From Niveibacterium terrae (GTDB lineage Bacteria; Pseudomonadota; Gammaproteobacteria; Burkholderiales; Rhodocyclaceae), in contig NZ_CP172404.1 of assembly GCF_048213115.1 (NCBI RefSeq), forward strand, positions 434,001 through 498,000: a DNA stretch of 64,000 nucleotides, in the 5' to 3' direction. Position 1 is the stretch's first letter, and each line of letters opens with the position of its first letter. The notes under the pieces were generated by a model that saw only the letters and a list, made by a program, of their open reading frames with translations, had not been told where the DNA came from and ran no database searches. The position numbers and the translations under genes are program-made. Below are positions 51,595 through 60,293 of the stretch, in pieces.

Positions 51595-53313
51595 ATGAGC
51601 ATCAAACACCGGGCCGGACTGGCTCTCTCCCTGATCGCGAGCGCTCTGCTGATCGCCTGTGGAGGAGGGGGCGGAGACTCGTCCACAACGCCGGTCACGC
51701 CGACCGACAGCGCAATATCGATCAGCTCGGTTTCGGGCAGCACGGAGGAGACTCTGCCCTGTAACAAGGGTACCAGCAACAGCGAGTGTGCTCTGCGCAC
51801 CTACCAGATCATGGTCGAGTCCTTCATCGACGGTGACTCGAGCGCCGACTACAACACCGGCTACGGTTCGAGCCATCACAAGGGCGACCTGCAGGGCATC
51901 ATCGCTTCGCTCGACTACATCAAGAGCACCGGCGTCAATGCGATCTGGCTGACGCCGATCTTCAAGTCGACTGCCGCTTCGGGGCAGGACCAGTGGGCCG
52001 ACCGGCTCGACGCGACCGGTTACTACACCAGCGACTACTTCGCGATCGATCCGAAGTTCGGTACGTTGGCCCAGGCCAAGACTCTGGTCGATGAAGCGCA
52101 CAAGCGCGGTCTCTATGTGTTCTTCGATGGCGTGTTCGGCCACCACAAGACCAATCTGGTCGCGTCGCCGAACGGCCGTCTGCCGGTGCAGACGACAACC
52201 TGCTCAGGCATGGGCGGCAGCAATACCCTGTCCGGGCTGATGACCTGCGATGACTATTCGAAGGCGGCCACTCTGGACTTCTACAACGAAGTCGCGGCCT
52301 ACTGGATCAACACGCTGGGCATAGATGGCTGGCGCCTCGACCAGGCCTATCAGGTTCCGCTCTCGGCGTGGCGATCGCTGCGCACGACGGTCAAGACCGC
52401 TTCAGCTGCGAAGACCTACACGAATGCGGCCGGCGCCACCGTCAATCCGCTCGGTTACATGGTTGCCGAGATCTGGAGCGGCGAGAGCGATATCGCGACC
52501 TATGGCTACGGCACGACCGCGAGCCCGGCGCTGAACTCGGCTTTCGACTTCCCTGGCCGCTATCGCGTCGTCAAGGTCCTGGCGACCCAGGAAGATACTT
52601 CCGCGTCGGACGCGAAAGCTCAGGCCGCCAGTCTGCTCAAGCAGGTATTCTCGACCCATGCTTCCTATCCGGATCACGCGATCCCGAACCTGATGCTCGG
52701 CAACCACGACCTGGTCCGCTTCGGCGATCTGATCGAGCGCGCCGGCTACGGCGGCACCGACACGACCCAGTACTGGCAGAGGCACAAGCTCGCGTTCGCG
52801 TTCATGGCTGCCTATTCGGGGCCGGTCACGCTCTACTACGGCGACGAGATCGGTCAGGAACTCGCGAACTATTCGGCGAAGGACTCCTCGTCTAGCTGTG
52901 CCTTGAGCGGCACCTGTGATGACCACGTCTCGCGTACGAGTGGCATCGTCAAGGGCGTTCCGACGACGGTCGGCGCCGCCGCGAGCACGCTGACGACCCA
53001 GCAGCAGGACCTGCACGACACGGTCGCGGCGCTGTGGGCGCTGCGCGATGCGAACCCGGCTCTGGCGATCGGTTCCCGCACCCACGTCTATTCGGATACG
53101 ACGCTCTATATCGATCGCAAGGACGCCGGCACCAACCATGTGCTGCTCGCGATGAACACCGGCAGCAGCGCGAAGACGGTCAAGATCGCCACCGGTGTCG
53201 TGAGCGGCGCGACTTCGCTGACCGACCTGCAGAGCGGTGCGAGCCTCTCCGCGGCGAGCGGCGTCATCGAAGTGACGATCCCCGCGCTGTCGGCGAGGCT
53301 GCTGAAGTTCTGA
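51595..53313 (+). CDS. GH13 alpha-amylase family lipoprotein
   Basis: Exported starch/maltodextrin hydrolase of 572 aa. The signal peptide ends in a lipobox (ALLIAC), then GGGGG and a Ser/Thr linker, so it should be tethered to the envelope. GH13 motifs: region I FDGVFGHH, region II GWRLDQAY (nucleophile Asp), region III MVAEIW (acid Glu), region IV LGNHDLVRFG (stabiliser Asp). All three catalytic residues are present; region I has GHH where many amylases have xNH. Met at 51595 has GGAG 9 nt upstream. No sugar transporter lies next to it. Confidence 0.9.
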   Translation: MSIKHRAGLALSLIASALLIACGGGGGDSSTTPVTPTDSAISISSVSGSTEETLPCNKGTSNSECALRTYQIMVESFIDGDSSADYNTGYGSSHHKGDLQGIIASLDYIKSTGVNAIWLTPIFKSTAASGQDQWADRLDATGYYTSDYFAIDPKFGTLAQAKTLVDEAHKRGLYVFFDGVFGHHKTNLVASPNGRLPVQTTTCSGMGGSNTLSGLMTCDDYSKAATLDFYNEVAAYWINTLGIDGWRLDQAYQVPLSAWRSLRTTVKTASAAKTYTNAAGATVNPLGYMVAEIWSGESDIATYGYGTTASPALNSAFDFPGRYRVVKVLATQEDTSASDAKAQAASLLKQVFSTHASYPDHAIPNLMLGNHDLVRFGDLIERAGYGGTDTTQYWQRHKLAFAFMAAYSGPVTLYYGDEIGQELANYSAKDSSSSCALSGTCDDHVSRTSGIVKGVPTTVGAAASTLTTQQQDLHDTVAALWALRDANPALAIGSRTHVYSDTTLYIDRKDAGTNHVLLAMNTGSSAKTVKIATGVVSGATSLTDLQSGASLSAASGVIEVTIPALSARLLKF

Positions 53314-53332
53314 GCGGTTTTGGACTGATCAG

Positions 53333-53361
53333 GAAAGCCACCTTGGGGTGGCTTTCTTTTT
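53333..53361. terminator. Bidirectional rho-independent terminator
   Basis: Ten-bp stem GAAAGCCACC/GGTGGCTTTC with a TTGG loop and a T-run. It ends the amylase transcript. The reverse side, with only a short A-run, may end the transferase gene. Confidence 0.8.
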
Positions 53362-53389
53362 GATTCAAACCTTGGCACGCGCGAGCTGC

Positions 53390-53959
53390 TCAAGCGACAA
53401 GTGCGAGCGAGCCTGCCCATGCCTCGGGCAGGGCCAATTCCTGCACCGCGCAGCGGGAGAGCTTGGTCTCGAGCGCTTCGCTCCACTCGGTGAGGGGCAG
53501 GCCCAGGCATTTGAGCTTCGCTTCGTGCGCGGTCCAGACTTGGGCGAAAGCCCTTGCCTGCTCGTGTGCGGGAAGCGCGGCGAGTCGGGCTGTGGCGTCC
53601 GGGCCCAGATAATCGCGGGCGAGGGCTTGCTGGTCGGCAAGCCCGATGATCCGCATCAGATCGACTCCGACCGCTCCGTCCAGAGCGATCGCCGCGATCG
53701 ACAGCCCTTCTGAATGACTGATCGACAGACCTGCCTGGCTGCCGTCCGGCAGGATCAGTGCAGGGGCTTCGCCAGGGATGGAACGGATCGTTAGTGCGGA
53801 GGCGGGGAGGCCCAGGGTCTGTGCGAGCGCATCGACAATGGTCGCCCGGATCTGGCTGCGGGCGCTCTCGCGCAGCGGCGAATCCGCAGTCTCGACCGCG
53901 AGCAGGTGCAGGCGCGCTCCGGCCTCGAGAGTCGCCGGAGCGCGCCGTACCGGAATCAT
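53390..53959 (-). CDS. Sfp-type phosphopantetheinyl transferase
   Basis: Loads 4'-phosphopantetheine onto a carrier-domain serine. It has 189 aa, short for the Sfp class. Motifs: LSISHSEG (about residues 80-87), AVGVDLMRI with the Mg-binding Asp (about 95-103), and WTAHEAKLKCLG (W-x-x-x-E-A-x-x-K, about 143-154). The start ATG overlaps the NRPS stop by 4 nt (ATGA), so it is translationally coupled to the protein it should activate. No other carrier protein lies in the window. Confidence 0.9.
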   Translation of the reverse strand: MIPVRRAPATLEAGARLHLLAVETADSPLRESARSQIRATIVDALAQTLGLPASALTIRSIPGEAPALILPDGSQAGLSISHSEGLSIAAIALDGAVGVDLMRIIGLADQQALARDYLGPDATARLAALPAHEQARAFAQVWTAHEAKLKCLGLPLTEWSEALETKLSRCAVQELALPEAWAGSLALVA

Positions 53960-56900
53960 TGCCGGCGGTCGGGCGCGGCCGGGCAGCCGCGCCAGGCGCT
54001 CATCTCCGGGATGTTCTCGCCCTTCATGACCAGCGTGAACGGACCCAGGTGGGCGCCGTCGGCGACCGAGGCGCTGTACAGCACGGTGCTGCGCGGTGCG
54101 ATATAGACGCGCTCGCCGATCACGACTTCGTCGACCTTCATGACCCTGTCTTCGAACAGGTGAGTCTGCGGGCAGCTGAGCGCGTTCAGTTCGCTGTGAT
54201 CGCCGATCGCGACGCAGTCGAATTCTGTGATGTCGGTTGTGTCCAGATAGACGCCTTTGCCCATCCGGCAGCCGAGCAGCCGGAATGCGACGGGCAACCA
54301 CGGAGTGCCGCGCAGATAGCGCAGGAAGTTCGGTACCGCGATGCCTTCGTACATGTTGGTGGCCGCTTCCGACAGCCAGACGAAGGGCGTCCACATCGGC
54401 ACCGAGCGTTTGCGGTAGCGACCCAGCAGGATCCATTTGAACAGCGCAACGAAGACGAAGGAGGCCAGGCCAAAGAGCAGGCCGGTCACCGCCAGGTCGC
54501 TGGCGACGCTGACCCAGCGTCCGGCACCCGCGTCGGGCATCACGTCGAGCACGATCGCATAGCAGGCGGCGATCACCAGCGCGTGGGGGGCGACGATGCG
54601 GAAGGCTTCGACGAGGCCCCGGCCGAGGCGGCGCAATGCCGACGGGCGGAAAGTCAGCTCTTCGGGGAATCCGCTGACGGTTTCGCGCGCGGGCAGGTTG
54701 ATCGGCGGCGTGCCCAGCCAGGTGTCCCCATCCTTCATCGCGGCGTTGGCGGGCGCGCGCGACAGCACGCCGATCAGAACGTTCTCGGGCAGCGTCGTGC
54801 CGTCCGGGATGTAGGCGCCGTTGCCGACGAAGCTGCGCCGCGAGACGTGGGTCGGCTTCATCGTCATCCAGCCCCCGTCTATCTCCTCGTCGCCGAGCAG
54901 CACCGCATCGGCGATGAAAGTCTCATCCCCCAGGGTCAGCATGTCCGGAACGACTCCAAGCGCGGTCGAGATCTCGGCGCTGCGCCCGACCTTCGCGCCG
55001 AGCAGTCGGTACCAGAAGGGCGCATAGACCGTCGCATAGACGCCGTGCAGGATCTGCAGGCTCGATTCCTGGATCTGATTGACCAACCATTTGCTCAGGT
55101 AGAGCCAGCCATGCACCGGCGTGCAGCCCGGCCTCATCTTGGGCAGAACGCTCCAGCGGATTCCGGCCGACAGCAATGCAGTGCAGACGATCAGCACGGC
55201 GCTGGCGGGAAGCGAGAGCAGGAAGTACTTGGCGAGCTGCAGCCAGGTGCTTTCGCCCTGCAGCCAGGGCAGGCGGTTCGCTTCGTCCAGCCAGTCGATC
55301 AGCATGAAGGTCGGGAAGACCGGCAGGAAGAACAGGATCGCGATCGCGAGGGCGCCGGCGATGAAGAACAGCGCCTCGCCGCCGAGACGGAAAAGCCCGA
55401 CGGCGGGCCGCGGGCGCAGCGATTCGGGCGCGAAAGCGCCGACGTCGCGCGCCGGCGAGCCCGTCCATATCCGTTTCTCGGGGACGCTCTCGCCGTCGGC
55501 GAGCGCCGATTGGGCTTCGAGGTGAGCCCAAGGCGCGAGCGAGGTGTTGCCTTCGAGCACCGCATAAGAGCCGACGTAGGCGTTGCGGCCGACCGTGATC
55601 TGGCCTAGTACCAGCTCGCCGCGCTCGACCCTCGCGTTTTCGAAGTTCGTCGCGTTGCCGATGCTGACCTCATCGTCGATTGCGAGCAGGTCGGGCGCGC
55701 GCAGCGTCATCGAGCCGATCAACACTTCGCGGCCTATCTTTGCGCCCAGAGCGCGCAGCCACAGCGTGTAGAGCGACGAGCCGTTGAACAGATAGGATGG
55801 AGCGGCCTCGATGAAGCGGTCGACGAGCCACCAGCGGTAGTAGGTCAATCCCCACAGCGGGTAGCGGCCCGGCTTGAGGCGTCCGATCAGCAGCCATTTG
55901 AGCGCGACCGCAGCGACCAGCTCGGCCAGCGTTGCGAGCAGGAACACGCCGACCGAGGCGGTGACGGCGAGCGGGATCGAATCACCCGGGTCGCCGGTGA
56001 AGAAATGGTAGGTGAAGAAGGGCGCGAGCCACTGCGCCATCTTGAATGCGATCAGCCCCGGGATCGCGGCCGCCTGGGCGAGGCCGCAGGTCCAGCGCTT
56101 CCACGCGGCGGGCGGAGTCCACTGCGGGGCGGGAGCGGCTACGGGGGCCGAACGCTCGGCGATCGCCTCGGCGATCCGGCCGATGACGCGGTTCTGGTAG
56201 ATGTCGCGGACCGTGACCAGAGCGAAGCGCGGGTCAGCGCGCAAGGCGGAAGCGAGGCGGGCGGCGAACAGCGAGTGACCGCCGAGATCGGAGAAGAAGT
56301 CCGCGTCGCGGAGGATGCTCTGGCCGGGGAAGAGCCGGGTCAGCACCGCGAACAGCGCCTCCTCGGCCGGTGTCTGCGGCGAATCCGAGCCCTGTGCGCT
56401 GACCGTGGCGGCTAGAGGCATCGCCTTCAGCGCCTTGCGATCGATCTTTCCTGAGGCGAGGCGGGGCATCTCGTCAAGCTGCTCGAAGCGTCCCGGCACC
56501 ATGTAGGGCGGCAGGCGCTCTGCGAGGGCGGCGCGCAGCGCGGTGCAGTCGAGGCGGGCCTCGGCGGCGAGGAAAGCGACGAGCTGGTCTATTCCCTCGT
56601 CTTGGCGCAGCACGACGGCGGCGGTGCCGACACCGTTTTGATGGGCGAGCACCGCTTCGATTTCGCCGAGTTCGACGCGGAAGCCGCGGATCTTGACCTG
56701 ATCGTCGGCGCGCCCCAGGCAGAGCACCTGGCCGTCCGCGGTGATCCGGGCGAGGTCTCCGGTCCGATAGAGGCGCGAGTCGTGTTCGCTGTTCGCCCAC
56801 GGATTGGCGAGGAACTTTTCGGCCGACAGATCCGGGCGTCCCAGATAGCCGGCCGCGAGGCCGGGACCGGTGATGCACAGCTCGCCGGTCTCGCCGCGTG

Positions 56901-57948
56901 GCAGCAGTCTGAGTCCTTCCTCGACTTCGGGCGCGATGACCAGGAGGCCGTAGTTCGGCAGGGGCTTGCCGATTGTGACCGCCTCGCCGGCCTTGAGTTC
57001 GGCGAGGCTGGCCGAGACGGTCGCCTCGGTCGGTCCATAGGTGTTGAAGATCTTGCGGCCCGCTCTGGCCCAACGCGCGACCAGCGCTTCCGGGCACATC
57101 TCGCCGCCGAGGTTGATCAGACGCAGCTCGGGGAGGTCCTCGCTGAACAGCGCGAGCAGGGTCGGGACCGCATGCAGGACCGTGACATGATTGGCGATCA
57201 GCGCCAGCGGCAGAGCCTCGGGATCGGTCGCGATCTCCTTCGGTGCGATCCAGAGTGTCGCCCCGACCAGATAGCTGATCCAGATCTCCTCGAAGGACAT
57301 GTCGAAGGCGACCGAAAAGCCCTGGTACACGGTGTCTTCGCCGCGCACGCCGAGCACTTCGTTCTCGCTGCGCAGGAAGTGGCAAATGCTGCGCTGGGTG
57401 ATCTCAATGCCCTTGGGCTTGCCGGTCGAGCCGGACGTGTAGATCACATAGGCGGGAGCGTCGGGGCTGGCGTCCCCGCGCCGGTGCTGCGGACCGTCAC
57501 TGGGCGCCAGCAGCGCCTCGGCGGTCCAGACGGGGTGACCGATATCGGCGAGGCGGAGGGCGAAGTCGGCGCTGCTGACGAGGGCTGAAGCCTTTGCATC
57601 GTCGAGGCAGACCTTGATTCGCTCGACCGGAGTGTCGGCATCGTTCGGAAGCCAGCCGGCTCCGGTCTTCGCGATCGCGAGCTGCATCACCAGCAGATCG
57701 ATTCCGCGTGCCAGCCACAAGCCGACCAGCTGGCCTGGACCGATTCCGGCGGAGATCAGGCGCGAGGCCGCGCGATCCGCCTCGGCGTCGAGCTGGGCGT
57801 AGCTGAGCTCACGCTCGCCGCAGATCAGCGCGATCCGATCCGGCGCACGGGCGGCGCTGGCTTCAAACAGATCGGCAAGGATTTCCTCGCGGAGAAGGTC
57901 GGGACGGCGGGGGCCGTGGAGAATATCGTCAGGCAATGGTGCGCTCAT
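53956..57948 (-). CDS. Pls/PosA-type single-module membrane NRPS (A-T-TM)
   Basis: Non-ribosomal peptide synthetase of 1330 aa. Adenylation domain about 20-510 with TSGSTGKPKG (171-180), NTYGPTEA (302-309), YRTGDL (394-399) and catalytic K501. Carrier domain with Ser559 in LGGHSL. No condensation or thioesterase domain. The C-terminal half has six membrane helices (about 622-645, 658-689, 857-886, 905-932, 1118-1137, 1146-1176). Each pair is followed by a ~100-residue soluble block with hexapeptide-like turns (about 731-835, 983-1085, 1225-1320). This is the layout of poly-epsilon-lysine synthetase Pls. Start MSAPLPDDI at 57948; the open frame upstream overlaps ruvC. Product inferred: an isopeptide homopolymer of a basic amino acid. 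Confidence 0.88.
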   Translation of the reverse strand: MSAPLPDDILHGPRRPDLLREEILADLFEASAARAPDRIALICGERELSYAQLDAEADRAASRLISAGIGPGQLVGLWLARGIDLLVMQLAIAKTGAGWLPNDADTPVERIKVCLDDAKASALVSSADFALRLADIGHPVWTAEALLAPSDGPQHRRGDASPDAPAYVIYTSGSTGKPKGIEITQRSICHFLRSENEVLGVRGEDTVYQGFSVAFDMSFEEIWISYLVGATLWIAPKEIATDPEALPLALIANHVTVLHAVPTLLALFSEDLPELRLINLGGEMCPEALVARWARAGRKIFNTYGPTEATVSASLAELKAGEAVTIGKPLPNYGLLVIAPEVEEGLRLLPRGETGELCITGPGLAAGYLGRPDLSAEKFLANPWANSEHDSRLYRTGDLARITADGQVLCLGRADDQVKIRGFRVELGEIEAVLAHQNGVGTAAVVLRQDEGIDQLVAFLAAEARLDCTALRAALAERLPPYMVPGRFEQLDEMPRLASGKIDRKALKAMPLAATVSAQGSDSPQTPAEEALFAVLTRLFPGQSILRDADFFSDLGGHSLFAARLASALRADPRFALVTVRDIYQNRVIGRIAEAIAERSAPVAAPAPQWTPPAAWKRWTCGLAQAAAIPGLIAFKMAQWLAPFFTYHFFTGDPGDSIPLAVTASVGVFLLATLAELVAAVALKWLLIGRLKPGRYPLWGLTYYRWWLVDRFIEAAPSYLFNGSSLYTLWLRALGAKIGREVLIGSMTLRAPDLLAIDDEVSIGNATNFENARVERGELVLGQITVGRNAYVGSYAVLEGNTSLAPWAHLEAQSALADGESVPEKRIWTGSPARDVGAFAPESLRPRPAVGLFRLGGEALFFIAGALAIAILFFLPVFPTFMLIDWLDEANRLPWLQGESTWLQLAKYFLLSLPASAVLIVCTALLSAGIRWSVLPKMRPGCTPVHGWLYLSKWLVNQIQESSLQILHGVYATVYAPFWYRLLGAKVGRSAEISTALGVVPDMLTLGDETFIADAVLLGDEEIDGGWMTMKPTHVSRRSFVGNGAYIPDGTTLPENVLIGVLSRAPANAAMKDGDTWLGTPPINLPARETVSGFPEELTFRPSALRRLGRGLVEAFRIVAPHALVIAACYAIVLDVMPDAGAGRWVSVASDLAVTGLLFGLASFVFVALFKWILLGRYRKRSVPMWTPFVWLSEAATNMYEGIAVPNFLRYLRGTPWLPVAFRLLGCRMGKGVYLDTTDITEFDCVAIGDHSELNALSCPQTHLFEDRVMKVDEVVIGERVYIAPRSTVLYSASVADGAHLGPFTLVMKGENIPEMSAWRGCPAAPDRRQ

Positions 57949-58082
57949 CGATTGCTTTTGGGGCTGCCGTGTCGGAATCGCACGGGAGTCGTCATGGTGA
58001 CACGAAGCCCGGGCAGAGGCTGTGCCTGTTTTGCTTGATATGTGATCCGCATCATCCGGCGGCGAAAACCGCTGGAACCGCG

Positions 58083-58628
58083 TCAGCGCGAAGGCAGTAC
58101 GCGGCCGGCGTGGCGGCGTACTTCTCCGCCTTCGGGGGCGGCTCCGAAGCCGTGTCCGGCGTGCGCGTGGCAGATCGCGCAAGCCAGCGCGTCGGCCGCG
58201 TCCGCCTGCGGATTGGCATTGAGCTTCAGCAGGCGCACAACCATGTGGCAGACCTGATCCTTGCTCGCGCGGCCCTGACCGACCAAGGCCTTCTTGATCT
58301 GCATCGTGCCGTACTCGGCGACGCTGAGCCCGGCGGTCGTCAAGGCCGCGATCGCAGCTCCACGCGCCTGGCCCAGCAGCAGCGTCGACCACGGGTTCTT
58401 GTTCAGGAAGACTTCTTCGATCGCCGCTTCGCCGGGCTGGTAGTGGGCGATTACTTCGCGAACGCTGTCGAAGACGACGCCCAAGCGCTGGGGCAGGGAC
58501 TCGCGCGCATCGGTGCGGATCCGACCGCTGGCGATGTAGGCGAGCCGGGAACCCTGCTTTTCGATGACACCGAAGCCCGTACTCTGAAGGCCTGGGTCGA
58601 TGCCGAGGATGAGGCGGGGGAGAGTCAT
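58083..58628 (-). CDS. ruvC: Holliday-junction resolvase RuvC
   Basis: Endonuclease of 181 aa that cuts Holliday junctions. Catalytic acids: Asp in LGIDPGLQSTGFG, Glu in AAIEEVFL, and the pair in ADAADALACAICHA. LGQARGAAIAAL is the conserved middle. It lies 36 nt after yebC on the same strand, the usual yebC-ruvC order. ruvA and ruvB are not downstream; the NRPS gene follows after 134 nt, so the standard ruvCAB run is broken here. Confidence 0.96.
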   Translation of the reverse strand: MTLPRLILGIDPGLQSTGFGVIEKQGSRLAYIASGRIRTDARESLPQRLGVVFDSVREVIAHYQPGEAAIEEVFLNKNPWSTLLLGQARGAAIAALTTAGLSVAEYGTMQIKKALVGQGRASKDQVCHMVVRLLKLNANPQADAADALACAICHAHAGHGFGAAPEGGEVRRHAGRVLPSR

Positions 58629-58664
58629 CGGATGGAGGGGCCGGAGAGGCTCCGGCCCTGGGGC

Positions 58665-59393
58665 TTACTCTTCGTCGAATTCGGCCGACGAGTACACTTC
58701 CTGCACGTCGTCCAGCGATTCGAGCGCGTCGAGCAGCTTCTGCATCCGCTCGGCATCTTCACCGGTGAGAACGGTTTCGTTGAGCGCCTTCATCGACACT
58801 TCGCCAAACTCAGGCTTGAAACCGGCCTTCTCCAGCACTTCCTTGATGGTCGTGAATTCCCACGGGCCGGTGATCACTTCGAGCGAACCGTCGTCGTTGC
58901 TGATCACGTCGTCGGCGCCGGCTTCAAGGGCGGCTTCCATCAGCGCATCCTCGTCGGTGCCCGGCGCGAACAGGATCTGGCCGCAGTGCTTGAACTGGAA
59001 GGACACGCAGCCGTCCGTGCCCATATTGCCGCCGTACTTCGAGAAAGCGTGGCGAACGTCGGCGACAGTGCGGATCTTGTTGTCGGTCAGACAGTCGACC
59101 ATGACGGCCGCGCCGCCGATGCCGTAGCCCTCGTAGCGGCATTCTTCATAGACCACGCCTTCGAGCTGGCCGGTGCCGCGCTTGATCGCGTTTTCGATGT
59201 TGTCCTTGGGCATGGACTCGGCCTTGGCCTTGTCCACGGCGAGGCGCAGGCGCGGGTTCGCGCTGAGGTCACCGCCGCCCATCTTGGCCGCGACAGTGAC
59301 TTCCTTGATCAGTTTGGTGAAGACCTTGCCCCGCTTGGCGTCCTGGCGACCCTTGCGGTGCTGGATGTTGGCCCATTTCGAGTGACCCGACAT
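58665..59393 (-). CDS. yebC: YebC/PmpR family regulatory protein
   Basis: Conserved protein of 242 aa; family members bind DNA or help ribosomes pass difficult (e.g. proline-rich) stretches. It opens MSGHSKWANIQHRKGRQDAKRGK, the family hallmark, then PKDNIENAIKRGTGQ and YEGYGIGGAAVMVDCLTDNK. The start is the Met of MSGHSKW; ten further upstream codons in frame are not part of the family. Upstream of ruvC as usual. Confidence 0.95.
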   Translation of the reverse strand: MSGHSKWANIQHRKGRQDAKRGKVFTKLIKEVTVAAKMGGGDLSANPRLRLAVDKAKAESMPKDNIENAIKRGTGQLEGVVYEECRYEGYGIGGAAVMVDCLTDNKIRTVADVRHAFSKYGGNMGTDGCVSFQFKHCGQILFAPGTDEDALMEAALEAGADDVISNDDGSLEVITGPWEFTTIKEVLEKAGFKPEFGEVSMKALNETVLTGEDAERMQKLLDALESLDDVQEVYSSAEFDEE

Positions 59394-59572
59394 GATCCTG
59401 ATTCCGGTAAGTGCAAAACGCAAGATTCTACACTGGCGACCGTGCGCATTCGCGGCGGGAACACCGGTGGAGTCAAACTTAGCGCTTATTTGAGAGTGGG
59501 CGCAGAGCCCGGACCCGGGCTGCGTCAGTGAAGAGAACTCCGATCCCGCGGTGCGGGTCGGGGCGGTCGGGT

Positions 59573-59797
59573 TCAGGCGATGATGACGGTGTTGCCCGCC
59601 TGTTTCAACGAGCGGATCTGCTGGCTGCAGGCTTCGATGTCCGCAGCGAGGTTGCCGCTCGCGCTCGTGCCGTTGCGGTGCATCCAGCTCTTTACGAGCT
59701 CCTGCGGCGCGTCTTCGTGGACGCAGTAGATTGCCGGCGCCCTGATCGTCTTTCCCGCCGCCTTCATGTTCATCGCGATGAATGTGTTGTTAGCCAT
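59573..59797 (-). CDS. Small hypothetical protein
   Basis: 74 aa, soluble, no signal or membrane helix. It opens MANNTFIAMNMKAAGKTIRAPAIYCVHEDAPQ and ends AGNTVIIA. No domain recognised. A strong SD (GGGGGACAAG, spacing 5-8) supports translation. The flanking gaps (59394-59572 and 59798-60002) show nothing else I can name. The local base composition is slightly less GC-rich than the neighbours. Confidence 0.6.
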   Translation of the reverse strand: MANNTFIAMNMKAAGKTIRAPAIYCVHEDAPQELVKSWMHRNGTSASGNLAADIEACSQQIRSLKQAGNTVIIA

Positions 59798-60002
59798 CTT
59801 GTCCCCCGTACTTGCCGGTTCGAAAGAACCGTCCCCGGCAGGAACTATAGGTCTGCCTGGAGAGAATGGCAGGTGGATTTTTCACCCGAACGCGGGGGAG
59901 TTGGCAGAGGAAGTGTTGTCGTCGGGAACGAGCGGGCCTTTTTGCACCAAGGGCTTTTCCCGGGAAGCTCGGGCAAGGTGTTTTGCGCAGACACTGAAAA
60001 GC

Positions 60003-60032
60003 AAAAAGCCCAATCCGAAGACTGGGCTTTTT
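60003..60032 (-). terminator. Terminator of the tRNA-Lys pair
   Basis: Ten-bp stem AAAAAGCCCA/TGGGCTTTTT with a 10-nt loop; read on the minus strand it ends in a T-run just after the tRNA-Lys(CTT) 3' end. Confidence 0.8.
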
Positions 60033-60040
60033 GTTGAATC

Positions 60041-60116
60041 TGGTGGGGGCAGAGTGGCTCGAACACTCGACCCGCGGATTAAGAGTCCGCTGCTCTACCA
60101 ACTGAGCTATACCCCC
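60041..60116 (-). tRNA. tRNA-Lys (anticodon CTT), CCA encoded
   Basis: 76-nt cloverleaf on the minus strand. Acceptor GGGGGTA/TGCCCCC, D arm AGCTCAGTTGGTAGAGCA, anticodon arm GCGGACTCTTAATCCGC with CTT central, T arm with GTTCGAGCC, and encoded ACCA. It lies 35 nt after a second tRNA-Lys, in the same transcript. Confidence 0.96.
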
Positions 60117-60151
60117 TAAGAGCTAAACATTCTACCACAAAACTACGCGAG

Positions 60152-60227
60152 TGGTGGGTCGGGCGAGACTCGAACTCGCGACCAACGGATTAAAAGTCCG
60201 CTGCTCTACCGACTGAGCTACCGACCC
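60152..60227 (-). tRNA. tRNA-Lys (anticodon TTT), CCA encoded
   Basis: 76-nt cloverleaf on the minus strand. Acceptor GGGTCGG/CCGACCC, D arm AGCTCAGTCGGTAGAGCA, anticodon arm CGGACTTTTAATCCG with TTT central, T arm GCGAGTTCGAGTCTCGC, encoded ACCA. First of the two tRNA-Lys genes. Together they read both Lys codons. Confidence 0.96.
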
Positions 60228-60293
60228 GTCGAGTAGAGGAAAGCACTATAGCTGCCTAGGATAGTGCTGTCAACTTTTCGACGAAAAAAGTGA

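Noticed and set aside
57949..58392. In-frame extension of the NRPS into ruvC
   Set aside because: It overlaps catalytic parts of ruvC and does not resemble an NRPS N-terminal domain; family start is near 57948.
60041..60227. The two tRNA-Lys genes as an integration (att) site for the NRPS region
   Set aside because: No integrase and no second copy of the tRNA 3' end noticed downstream; distance to the NRPS gene is over 2 kb with yebC and ruvC between.
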